64,000 bases of DNA from [Eubacterium] yurii subsp. margaretiae ATCC 43715 (GTDB lineage: Bacteria; Bacillota; Clostridia; Peptostreptococcales; Filifactoraceae), in NCBI GenBank assembly GCA_000146855.1, contig GL405246.1:219553-283552 (forward strand), read 5' to 3'. Shown in pieces: positions 38,751 to 47,174 of this stretch. A program made the position numbers and the translations under genes. Numbering within the stretch: the stretch's first letter is position 1; the number at the start of each line of letters is the position of its first letter. The notes under the pieces are model-generated. The model saw only the letters and a program-made list of their open reading frames with translations, did not search any database and was not told the DNA's origin.

Positions 38751-38804
38751 GACGATATGTGTATCACGGTGTTTTTGCAAAATTAATATCGTCGATACAC
38801 ATAT
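38751..38804 (+). promoter_or_regulatory. Overlapping, mutually exclusive hairpins after the DUF1858 gene
   Basis: ATATGTGTATC (38755-38765) pairs perfectly with GATACACATAT (38794-38804), while GACGATAT (38751-38758) pairs with ATATCGTC (38786-38793). The two stems share bases and cannot both form. No T-run follows, so it is not a standard terminator. It may be an mRNA processing or switching structure. Confidence 0.45.
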
Positions 38805-39035
38805 TTAATATATGGCTAAATATTTGATACTATTATCAATACTTTTGAATTTTATACCAAGTTATAATAAAATATTTATGGTGTATTTATAGTAAAGTCA
38901 TCAATTATATAATGTTTTTTTAAAACTATTGATGAAAATTATCTGTAGATTAAATAGATAATAGTGTTAGTATAGATAAATTAAAATTGACAAAGATAAG
39001 TATATTTAATAAATTGAAATATATGGAGAGATAAT

Positions 39036-39725
39036 ATGAACTTAGTAGTTGTTTCCGGTCCGCCTTCTTCAGGTAAGACCAGTATAATATTAAAATCCTG
39101 CGAAGCACTCAAAAGCAGAGGTATCAAAGCGGGTGTTGTAAAATTTGACTGTCTTTATACAGATGATGACTTGATATATGAAAAAGCCGGTATTCCGGTA
39201 AAAAAAGGACTTTCAGGAGGTCTTTGTCCTGACCACTTTTTCGTATCCAATATTGAAGAGGTGGTAAAGTGGGGTGTAAATGAAGGTTTGGACGTGCTTA
39301 TAACAGAATCTGCAGGACTTTGCAACAGATGTTCACCTTATATACAAAACATACTTGGAGTATGTGTAATAGACAATCTCTCAGGTATAAACACACCGAA
39401 AAAAATAGGGCCTATGCTCAAGATGGCTGATATAGTAGTTGTTACAAAGTCGGACATAGTATCTCAGGCAGAAAGAGAGGTATTCTTGTCAAGGGTAAGC
39501 TTTGTCAATCCTACAGCTGTTACTATGAATGTCAACGGACTTACAGGACAGGGAGCTTATGAGCTAAGTACACTGTTATACAGTGAAGAAAAAAACATCA
39601 CAACGGTAAAATCAATGAAACTCAGATTTCCTATGCCTACTGCCCTATGTTCATATTGCTTGGGTGAAACAAGGATAGGCGAGGACTATCAAAAGGGAAA
39701 TATCAGAAAAATGCAAATGGATTGA
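39036..39725 (+). CDS. HypB/UreG-type P-loop GTPase with CXXC motifs
   Basis: 229 residues of the CobW/HypB/UreG class. P-loop GPPSSGKT (8-15), a metal-loop-like GGLCPDH (Cys64), DVLITESAGLCNRCSPY (Cys96, Cys99), guanine motif TKSD (137-140), and a C-terminal LCSYCLGETRIG (Cys205, Cys208). Family members use GTP to deliver nickel, cobalt or zinc to enzymes. The two extra CXXC pairs are unlike standard HypB or UreG and suggest metal or cluster binding. No hydrogenase or urease gene is nearby. RBS GGAGAG. The ABC ATPase starts 13 bases later. Confidence 0.82.
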   Translation: MNLVVVSGPPSSGKTSIILKSCEALKSRGIKAGVVKFDCLYTDDDLIYEKAGIPVKKGLSGGLCPDHFFVSNIEEVVKWGVNEGLDVLITESAGLCNRCSPYIQNILGVCVIDNLSGINTPKKIGPMLKMADIVVVTKSDIVSQAEREVFLSRVSFVNPTAVTMNVNGLTGQGAYELSTLLYSEEKNITTVKSMKLRFPMPTALCSYCLGETRIGEDYQKGNIRKMQMD

Positions 39726-39738
39726 TGAGGAGCAATAA

Positions 39739-40737
39739 ATGCAAAAAATTGGAGAATTATTGGATAGATATCCGTTTTTAGACGGATTTTTCAGCGAAAA
39801 CGACTATGATATTACAGACTATATGGACAAGACTTTTGAAGACTTCTTAAATGATTTTTCACTGGAGTATTTTGAAGACAAGGCTACTACCAAAGAAAAT
39901 CTACTTGGAGAGCTTGACTCATATATAGCTGCTATGAAGGAGTTTTTGGGCATAAGTGAGGGAGATGACGTCAAATCGCTTACAATTATTTCAGGATATA
40001 ATAAATTTTCTGAGGCTGAAAATTTTGAAAGTCTGAAGATAGAAAAGTCACAAATAATAGCTATAGTAGGGCCTACAGGAGCGGGTAAGTCAAGACTCTT
40101 GCAAGACATAGAGTGGATGGCACAAAAGGACACGCCTACTAAGAGACAGATATTGATAAATGATGAGATTCCTGACATTAAGAAGAGATTTGCCTCAAAC
40201 AACAAACTTGTTGCTCAGCTTTCTCAAAATATGAACTTCGTAATGGACTTGAAGGTAAAAGAGTTCTTGCAATTACACGCACAAAGCAGATTGATTGAAA
40301 ATATAGACGAAACAGTGGAAAAGATAATAACAGAGGCGAATAATCTCGCCGGAGAAACTTTCAAAGAAGATACAGACATCACATCACTAAGCGGTGGACA
40401 GTCAAGAGCGCTTATGATAGCTGATACTGCTATACTTAGCAAGTCGCCTATAGTATTGATAGATGAGATAGAAAATGCCGGTATAGACAGAAAAAAAGCA
40501 CTCAATCTCCTTGTATCAAAGGACAAGATAGTGCTTATGGCAACTCACGATCCGACTTTGGCGCTGATTGCAGATAAGAGGATAGTCATCAACAATGGCG
40601 GAATAGTAAATATTTTGGAAACTACTGCCAAGGAAAAACAACTGCTCGACGAGCTTGAAATCTATGACGAAAAATTTAAAAATATGAGATCCGCCCTAAG
40701 ATACGGACAGACTTTGGATAATATAAGACTGTATTAA
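39739..40737 (+). CDS. Orphan ABC-type ATPase with DUF1858-like N-terminus
   Basis: 332 residues. An N-terminal helical segment (IGELLDRYPFLDGFFSENDYDI..., 1-45) resembles the DUF1858 domain of the gene two positions upstream. A complete ABC nucleotide-binding domain follows: Walker A GPTGAGKS (111-118), signature LSGGQ (217-221), Walker B IVLIDE (238-243), His270. There is no membrane permease in the cluster and no membrane helix, so this is likely a soluble ABC ATPase acting with the GTPase and the cytosolic binding protein. RBS GAGGAG. Ends before a shared terminator. Confidence 0.8.
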   Translation: MQKIGELLDRYPFLDGFFSENDYDITDYMDKTFEDFLNDFSLEYFEDKATTKENLLGELDSYIAAMKEFLGISEGDDVKSLTIISGYNKFSEAENFESLKIEKSQIIAIVGPTGAGKSRLLQDIEWMAQKDTPTKRQILINDEIPDIKKRFASNNKLVAQLSQNMNFVMDLKVKEFLQLHAQSRLIENIDETVEKIITEANNLAGETFKEDTDITSLSGGQSRALMIADTAILSKSPIVLIDEIENAGIDRKKALNLLVSKDKIVLMATHDPTLALIADKRIVINNGGIVNILETTAKEKQLLDELEIYDEKFKNMRSALRYGQTLDNIRLY

Positions 40738-40805
40738 TTTTATGTATTTTTCATTCAAATTGTAATACTATTATTTAATATATATTAACATAAATCATAA
40801 AAATA

Positions 40806-40844
40806 AACCCTGATAGCATGGATTAGAACGCTTATCAGGGTTTT
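40806..40844. terminator. Bidirectional terminator
   Basis: AACCCTGATA (40806-40815) and TATCAGGGTT (40833-40842) form a perfect 10-bp stem with a 17-base loop, between convergent genes. Confidence 0.75.
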
Positions 40845-40860
40845 GATATAAATGTCTGTA

Positions 40861-41289
40861 TTACATCTTGTACTTAGGATTTTTCTTTATTGCCTTCATA
40901 CCTGCCATCTGTACTTTCATTTCCTGTACTTCAAGTATGTTGAACGACTTTTCTTCATATACTACTACATAGTTGCCTCCTACCTTCATAGTAGGTTTTT
41001 GGTATGTGTAGAGTTTTTTTGATACCTTTCCTTTTTGCATTATTACTGTATGACGTCCTATGGCTCTTTTTGGTGGCTTAATTACCAAGACCTTGCCGTC
41101 AAAGTAGAGTTTTTTCCTCTTATATGTGATGTATAGTCTTACTAAAAATACTATTCCTGCTACCGCTATTATGATAAAAGGTATCTTTAAAAATACATTT
41201 TTGATATAAAATGCTAAAAATACTGAGAGTAAAACCCCAGCTACAATAAGTCCAATTCTTATAAATGCCTGTTTTCTTGCTTCGTTCAA
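40861..41289 (-). CDS. Small membrane protein of unknown function
   Basis: 142 residues with two membrane helices (about 9-28 and 33-52) and a basic beta-rich cytoplasmic part (KKLYFDGKVLVIKPPKRAIG ...). I do not recognise a family. The start is TTG with AAGGATGGTG upstream. It lies downstream of the response-regulator gene on the same strand, but a long hairpin and about 235 bases separate them, so it is probably a separate unit. Confidence 0.55.
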   Translation of the reverse strand: MNEARKQAFIRIGLIVAGVLLSVFLAFYIKNVFLKIPFIIIAVAGIVFLVRLYITYKRKKLYFDGKVLVIKPPKRAIGRHTVIMQKGKVSKKLYTYQKPTMKVGGNYVVVYEEKSFNILEVQEMKVQMAGMKAIKKNPKYKM

Positions 41290-41410
41290 AATTACACCAT
41301 CCTTAAAAAACGAATAAAATTATGAGTTCTGATACTTAATATCAGTTAGATATTTGATAAAATGATACTCAATTATAGTATAAATTTGGAAATTATGCAA
41401 GATAAATTAA

Positions 41411-41482
41411 GGGCACTTGATATATTGTCTGCTTTGATATTTTCAAAGACATCAATTTTGTAGTGACTATCTATCAAGTGCC
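41411..41482 (-). terminator. Long-loop hairpin downstream of the response regulator
   Basis: GCACTTGATA (41413-41422) and TATCAAGTGC (41472-41481) pair perfectly across about 49 bases. The loop can itself fold (GTCTGCTTTGA against TCAAAGAC). On the minus strand it follows the response-regulator stop, so it is a likely terminator or 3' structure; the T-run is weak. Confidence 0.45.
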
Positions 41483-41525
41483 TTTATCTGCAATAATCTT
41501 TTAGATAAATGAAATGTAGATAAAT

Positions 41526-42236
41526 CTACACCGGTATACCTGCAAAATAGTATCCTACGCCTCTTTTTGTGATTACAAATTCAGGATTTGAAGGATCTAT
41601 CTCTATCTTTTCTCTTAGTCTCCTAACTGTTACGTCTACAGTTCTCTCACTGTCTACACCGATATACTCATATTCCCAAACTATAGTGAGGAGTTGCTCT
41701 CTTGAGTATACTTGATCACGGTGTTGTGCTAAGAATTTGAGCAGTTCAAACTCTCTAAATGTTATCTTGATTTCTTCTCCACGCACTCTGACGATGTATT
41801 TTGACACATCGATTTCTATGTCCTTAAATTTGAGCAGTTGAGATGCTACTGCGCTGTTTTCTATCATCTCTACACGTCTGACATTGGCTTTGACTCTGGC
41901 TACCACTTCCCTTACGCTAAAAGGCTTTGTGATATAGTCATCTGCTCCAAGCTCCAAGCCCAAGACCTTGTCGACTTCTTCTTCTTTTGCTGTGAGCATG
42001 ATTATAGGTGTGTTCTTAGTTTTTCTTATCTGTTTACAAATCTCAAATCCGTCCATTGAAGGGAGCATTATGTCCAAAAGTATCAAATCTATTTCGTTGC
42101 TTAGGGCAAATTCAAGCCCTTCCTTGCCGTCAAATCTTTGAGATATATCGTAACTTTCTTTTTCAAGGTTGAATTTTAATATGTCGGAAATATTTTTTTC
42201 GTCTTCTACAATTAATATATGCACCTTATCTTTCAT
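41526..42236 (-). CDS. OmpR/PhoB-family response regulator, WalR-like, orphan
   Basis: 236 residues: receiver domain with phospho-acceptor Asp in LDIMLPSMDG (about residue 55), Lys in ITKPFSVREV, then a winged-helix DNA-binding domain (EIKITFREFELLKFLAQH, SERTVDVTVRRLREKIE, VITKRGVGYYF). The overall sequence is close to WalR/YycF, the essential cell-wall regulator, but no histidine kinase (walK) or walHI genes are adjacent. It may be a WalR with a distant kinase or another OmpR-type regulator. RBS GGAGG precedes the ATG. Confidence 0.9.
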   Translation of the reverse strand: MKDKVHILIVEDEKNISDILKFNLEKESYDISQRFDGKEGLEFALSNEIDLILLDIMLPSMDGFEICKQIRKTKNTPIIMLTAKEEEVDKVLGLELGADDYITKPFSVREVVARVKANVRRVEMIENSAVASQLLKFKDIEIDVSKYIVRVRGEEIKITFREFELLKFLAQHRDQVYSREQLLTIVWEYEYIGVDSERTVDVTVRRLREKIEIDPSNPEFVITKRGVGYYFAGIPV

Positions 42237-42370
42237 TTAAACCTCCTTTATAGGGCTAAAAAGTTTTGTGATTTTTAGAAAAATTTCGGTTTTTGTAAAA
42301 CTGCTAACACTATTAATTTTAGCATATATAATAAGTATTGAAAAGATAAACTTATCATATAATATTGATT

Positions 42371-44281
42371 TTACTTTCTATAATCTTCTATATTTACAAG
42401 TTCAAACAGTCTTGCAGTATATGGTGGAAGATCCATTTTGACATAGTGCAGGTATTCCACGTTTTCCACTACGCTTGTAGGTATAAGTTTGTCAAATTCC
42501 ATTTCTTTGTCAAATTCATCCACATAGGCAGATAATATCTCTTCTCTTTTTACGCAAATTGATTTTATCAGCTGTTCACTACGTTTTTCAGTGCCGCCGT
42601 AGATGTCCCAGTTAGTGTTTAGTATTTCTCTGAGTAAGACTCGGTTGTTTGTCTTATATTCATAACTCGGGTGATATTCATCAGAAAAGTTGAACACGCA
42701 AACTAGAATCTGGCTCTTATTTTTTCTAAGATATGAGTATGTCACGCCTTGCTTGTCATCTACAATTAGCCATTTGAAGCCATCAGGTGAGTAGTCGTCT
42801 TCATATAGTGCCGGATGAGTCATATATATTTCGTTTAAATCCTTAATGTATCTGTTGAATGCTGAATGTATAGGATATTTCAATATGTCAAAGTCAAGCT
42901 GTCTCGTCTCGTCAAACTCTCTTAGATGTGCCATCTCAGCGCCCATAAAGTTTAGTTTCTTGCCGGGATGAGTAAACATATACATATACAATGCCCTTGC
43001 TTGTGGGAATTTGTTTTCGTAATTACCGTACATTTTTTGGACTATAGTAGCCTTTCCATGCACATTTTCATCATGAGAAAAAGGTAGTAGGAATCTTTCG
43101 CTGTAATAATACATCATTGAAAAACTTAGGTCGTGGTAGTGACCACGTCTTTGGGCAGGAGATAGCTTGAAGAAATCTATAGTGTCGTTCATCCAGCCCA
43201 TATCCCATTTGTATGTGAATCCAAGTCCGCCGTTTTCCACTTCTTCAGTCACCTTTTCAAAGTCTGAAGAGTCCTCGGCTATTAAGATTGCACTTTTATG
43301 GCGATGTTTAATGCCATAGTTGAGACTTTTCATAAATTCCAATCCGCTGTGATTGATACCTCTAGTGCTGTCGCCTTGGTAATATATTATCCTGCTGACA
43401 GCATCCATTCTCAGTCCGTCAAAGTGATATTCGCTTAGCCAAAAGTTTGCAGATGATTTGAGGAATGATACTGCTATATTGTTGGCATGGTTGAAGTTGT
43501 AACTACCCCATTCGCTGACACCCATGGCGTCATCATCATATTCGTATAATGCAGTGCCGTCAAATCTTCCCAATGAATATCCATCTATTGCAAAATGTAC
43601 AGGAACAAAGTCCATAATGACCTTTATATTATGTGAATGTAGTTTGTCAATCAACATCTTGAGCTCAACAGGAGTGCCGTATCTTGATGTAGGTGCGAAA
43701 AATCCTGTGCTTTGGTATCCCCACGATATGTCTGCCGGATGTTCCGTAAGGGGCATGAATTCTACTGCATTATATGAATGTTCCTTGAGATAGTCTATGA
43801 GAATATCTCCTATTTCTAAGTAATTGTAAAATCTGTCGTCGTTATGTGAATTGTTTTTTACCTTCCAAGCTCCAAAGTGCATTTCGTAGATGTTGAGAGG
43901 CTCATTGTAAGAAAGACTGCGATTTTTCATATATTCCTTATCTTGGAATTCATAGCTTATATCGCATACTACTGATGCACTGCCGGGTCTTAATTCAGTG
44001 GAAAATCCGTAGGGGTCACTATGTTCCTGATAATATCCGAATTTGTATATCTTGTACTTGTACATCATGCCAGCTCTTGCATAGTCGACGAATACCTCAT
44101 GTACCCCGTCAAAATTTTTTGCCATAGGAATTTCTTCCCAAGACGAAAAATCTCCTATGAGTGCCACATAATCGGAATTAGGTGCATATACACGAAACAT
44201 TACACCATCCGCTTGTATATGTGCCCCGAAATATTCGTAGGCGTCAAAAGATTGTCCGTTTAAAAAATCTTGAAAATACAT
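42371..44281 (-). CDS. glgB: 1,4-alpha-glucan branching enzyme
   Basis: Introduces alpha-1,6 branches into glycogen. The 636-residue protein has an N-terminal CBM48-like domain (VMFRVYAPNSDYVALIGDFSSWEE), a GH13 barrel with VKVIMDFVPVHF-type motif, DGLRMDAVSRI (nucleophile Asp), AEDSSDF (acid Glu), and FSHDE, plus an all-beta C-domain. No other glg gene is near, so this is an isolated copy. RBS AAAGGTGAGG is present. 134 bases separate it from the downstream response regulator on the same strand. Confidence 0.92.
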   Translation of the reverse strand: MYFQDFLNGQSFDAYEYFGAHIQADGVMFRVYAPNSDYVALIGDFSSWEEIPMAKNFDGVHEVFVDYARAGMMYKYKIYKFGYYQEHSDPYGFSTELRPGSASVVCDISYEFQDKEYMKNRSLSYNEPLNIYEMHFGAWKVKNNSHNDDRFYNYLEIGDILIDYLKEHSYNAVEFMPLTEHPADISWGYQSTGFFAPTSRYGTPVELKMLIDKLHSHNIKVIMDFVPVHFAIDGYSLGRFDGTALYEYDDDAMGVSEWGSYNFNHANNIAVSFLKSSANFWLSEYHFDGLRMDAVSRIIYYQGDSTRGINHSGLEFMKSLNYGIKHRHKSAILIAEDSSDFEKVTEEVENGGLGFTYKWDMGWMNDTIDFFKLSPAQRRGHYHDLSFSMMYYYSERFLLPFSHDENVHGKATIVQKMYGNYENKFPQARALYMYMFTHPGKKLNFMGAEMAHLREFDETRQLDFDILKYPIHSAFNRYIKDLNEIYMTHPALYEDDYSPDGFKWLIVDDKQGVTYSYLRKNKSQILVCVFNFSDEYHPSYEYKTNNRVLLREILNTNWDIYGGTEKRSEQLIKSICVKREEILSAYVDEFDKEMEFDKLIPTSVVENVEYLHYVKMDLPPYTARLFELVNIEDYRK

Positions 44282-44762
44282 AGCAACCTCACCTTTCTTA
44301 ATAAAATATATCCAATTTTATTTTTACATTATATCACATTTACTTATTTTTTGAAAATGTTTTAATTATTTTATTTTCAAGATTTTTCGTTTGCTATATG
44401 AAGATTTAGTTTATATTTTTTCAAAAGATTTTAAAATAGGTTTTATGGGAAGGGCAATAGATATCAAAATTTATATAAATTATTGATTTTTTAGGAGAAA
44501 AGTGATAGTATCTTTAAGTAATATTTGTATTTTGTGAGAAATAATACAATATTTTTTTGTGTATTTTGAAGTAATAAATATTATGGAAAAAGTTTCTCAT
44601 CCTTTTTTAAACTTTATATTGCGAAAATTTATTTTTTTTATGATTTTTTTGATAAGTCTTTTGTTTGATAACAATTTATGTAGAGTATGAATATTTTTCC
44701 ATGAATCAAATATTAGTATAAGTATTATTTACATAGGTTTTGTGTAAGTTAAGGAGTAGACA
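44282..44762. other. Divergent gap between glgB and brnQ
   Basis: About 480 very AT-rich bases. I looked for a T-box leader or CodY box upstream of brnQ and found neither. AATATTAGTATAAG at 44709 resembles a single repeat end. No gene seen. Confidence 0.4.
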
Positions 44763-46073
44763 ATGAGTAAGAAAAGTAAAGATGTAATGGTATTGGGTTT
44801 TGCACTTTTTTCCATGTTGTTTGGTGCAGGCAATCTTATTTTTCCGCCTTTTTTGGGTAGTATGACTTCAAGCGGTTGGTTGTTTTCAAGTGCAGGTTTT
44901 ATAACGACAGGTGTGGGACTGACGATAATCGGCATAGTAATAAGTGCTAAAAACTCTGAAAATATCTATGGGTTTGGAGAAAAGGTGGGGGTGAGATTTG
45001 CAAAGATACTCAGCCTTGTATGTATGCTTTCTATAGGACCTCTTCTTGCAATACCAAGAACTGCTGCCACTACTTACGAGATAACTGTAGTCCCTATTTT
45101 CGGCAATAATGTAAATATAATAATTTCAAGCCTTGTTTTTTTTGCTGTAACCTTGTATTTTTCGCTTAATGAGAGCAAGGCTATTGAAGTGATAGGCAAG
45201 ATATTGACGCCAGCCTTACTTTTTATGATGTGTCTCATTATTGTCAAGGCTATAATAACTCCTATGGATGGATTTAAAACTGTTGAAAATACTAATTTTT
45301 TTCTCCTTGGTTTTAATGAAGGCTATCAGACTATGGATGCCATGGCTTCAATGTTCTTGTTTACCCTTGTAATACAGTCTCTCAAGGAAAGAGGCTATAC
45401 TTCCAAAAATGAGATGTTTAAAATGTCTATAAATACAGGAATAGTGGCAGGTGTTGCATTGTCACTTATTTACTTGGGACTTTGCTATGTGGGTGCAAAA
45501 ACTTCAAATATTATTGCTGCTGACAGTAGGGCGGAGCTACTTATTAAGACTACTAAGTTTTTGTGGGGAGATTTTGGGGCCTATGCACTTGGTATTGCTA
45601 TGTTGCTTGCTTGCCTTACGACTTCAATAGGACTTACTTGTACAGTAGGCGGATATTTGGCTGATGTTACTAAGATATCATATAAGCTGATGTGTATAAG
45701 CATCTGTGTATTTTCATTTTTTGCATCAGTTATAGGGCTTGACGCTATCATTTCTGTATCCTATCCTGTACTTGTAGCTGTATTTCCGATGATAATAATA
45801 CTTTTGATACTAAATGTCTTTGATAGGTATATAGCTAATAAGGCATTTTATAAGGGTGCGGTACTTGTGGCATTTTTATCAGGATTTATCCAATCTCTTG
45901 CTATTATAGTGACTTCTCTTAATATGAAGGAAAATTTTGGATTTATAATGTCACTTGACGATATGTTGAAAAAAGGTCTGCCTTTTTCATCAATGGGTAT
46001 GCCTTATCTCATACCGGCTATTATTGTGGGTTTTGTTTTCAGTATTGTGAAAAAAGAAAAGAATAATCAATAG
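44763..46073 (+). CDS. brnQ: Branched-chain amino acid transporter (BrnQ/LIVCS family)
   Basis: A 12-helix cation symporter of 436 residues for leucine, isoleucine and valine. The start VMVLGFALFSMLFGAGNLIFPPFLG is the LIVCS hallmark; IGPLLAIPRTAATTYEI, FLLGFNEGYQTMDAMAS and LACLTTSIGLTC are further conserved blocks. RBS AAGGAG precedes the ATG. It is monocistronic with its own terminator. Confidence 0.95.
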   Translation: MSKKSKDVMVLGFALFSMLFGAGNLIFPPFLGSMTSSGWLFSSAGFITTGVGLTIIGIVISAKNSENIYGFGEKVGVRFAKILSLVCMLSIGPLLAIPRTAATTYEITVVPIFGNNVNIIISSLVFFAVTLYFSLNESKAIEVIGKILTPALLFMMCLIIVKAIITPMDGFKTVENTNFFLLGFNEGYQTMDAMASMFLFTLVIQSLKERGYTSKNEMFKMSINTGIVAGVALSLIYLGLCYVGAKTSNIIAADSRAELLIKTTKFLWGDFGAYALGIAMLLACLTTSIGLTCTVGGYLADVTKISYKLMCISICVFSFFASVIGLDAIISVSYPVLVAVFPMIIILLILNVFDRYIANKAFYKGAVLVAFLSGFIQSLAIIVTSLNMKENFGFIMSLDDMLKKGLPFSSMGMPYLIPAIIVGFVFSIVKKEKNNQ

Positions 46074-46096
46074 TTTTATATGACTTTTGAATTAGG

Positions 46097-46123
46097 AAAA
46101 GCAGCTTAAAAGCTGCTTTTTTT
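46097..46123 (+). terminator. brnQ terminator
   Basis: AAAAGCAGCTT and AAAGCTGCTTTT (46097-46120) form a tight hairpin followed by T residues. Confidence 0.85.
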
Positions 46124-46214
46124 ATTGAAAGATTCACAAAAATTTTTTAAAATATTAATTTCGCAAGGTCAAACCTTTTTATTTTTATCCGTCAAAAGAT
46201 AACAATATCTAATT

Positions 46215-47139
46215 TTATGTTATTTGCTTTAAAATTTTAGTGATAAACCTCTTTGCGAAATCTTCCATTGTATTTTTATATTGTTTATTTGGCAGTTTTA
46301 ATTCATATCTTTCGCTAACTAGCAGTGAATGTGGTGATCCTTCCAGCTTTTCTATAATAATGTAATTAATGTCTTCCGGTATCGGATAATAAATAACAAA
46401 TAAATTTGTCTTAAACCTGTCACGTAACAGAGCAAGACTTTTATATTTCAAAATATCTCTGCTTAAATAATTTGATAATTTTTGTTCATTAAAGGGTATT
46501 TTTGAGTTTTTAGTATGCTTTTTGAACTCGATGATTGCCACAACTTCATTATTACTATCATAAAGCAAAGTATCAACATCTCCCGGCCAAAAAAAATTGT
46601 TGTTTTGACAAATAACCTTCTAATGAAGATGTGGAATAAATTAGTCCTGCTTTTCCAATAGATGCAGGTTTTTTCCTCAAATTTTTTATTTTATCTTGAA
46701 TCTCCTCTACATTGTAGTAAGTAATTTTATTTGTATCTTTATTAGATAAATCAAGTTCTACAATATAGACCCCTTCATTTTCCCACTCATTTTCATTGAT
46801 ATCTACAAACAACATATATTTTTCAATGATGTTTTGTTTTTTGAAGAATCTATACAATCTATTAGATTCTTCTTTACCATCGCATTTTGATATTTCATGT
46901 AGTAATTGTGTAGTATTTTGCTGGTAAATACTATTAGTATCGCTTATTCTTTTTATCCAAACTTCATTGCAAATAGTTTCATTTTCCCAATTAACAAAAA
47001 AATCAAATGATGTAGAATATAAGCCATTTTGTACAAATATTTCAGATGAAAACCAATCTTCCGGATTACCACAAATTGTATTAATTTGAGCTAATTGATT
47101 GCGATTTTTAGTTAATGCTAATATAGGTTTTCTGAGCAT
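46215..47139 (-). pseudogene. PD-(D/E)XK nuclease-like gene split by a one-base frameshift at an A8/T8 tract
   Basis: Two adjacent frames on the minus strand read as one protein of about 307 residues. The upstream frame (from ATG 47139, RBS AGGAGGG) ends GYLSKQQFF then shifts at eight T (46589-46596 as A on the plus strand). With one T fewer the reading continues FFWPGDVDTLLYDS and VAIIEFKKHT, a D...ExK nuclease motif, to 46215. So the nuclease active site is intact but out of frame. The gene follows res by 35 bases in the type III operon. It could be a dead gene, a sequencing slip, or phase-variable expression. Confidence 0.75.
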
Positions 47140-47174
47140 TTTCACCCTCCTACTGTACTTTTAGTAAAATAGAT

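Noticed and set aside
44282-44762. T-box riboswitch or CodY site upstream of brnQ
   Set aside because: No T-box core sequence, specifier hairpin or CodY palindrome could be found in the region.
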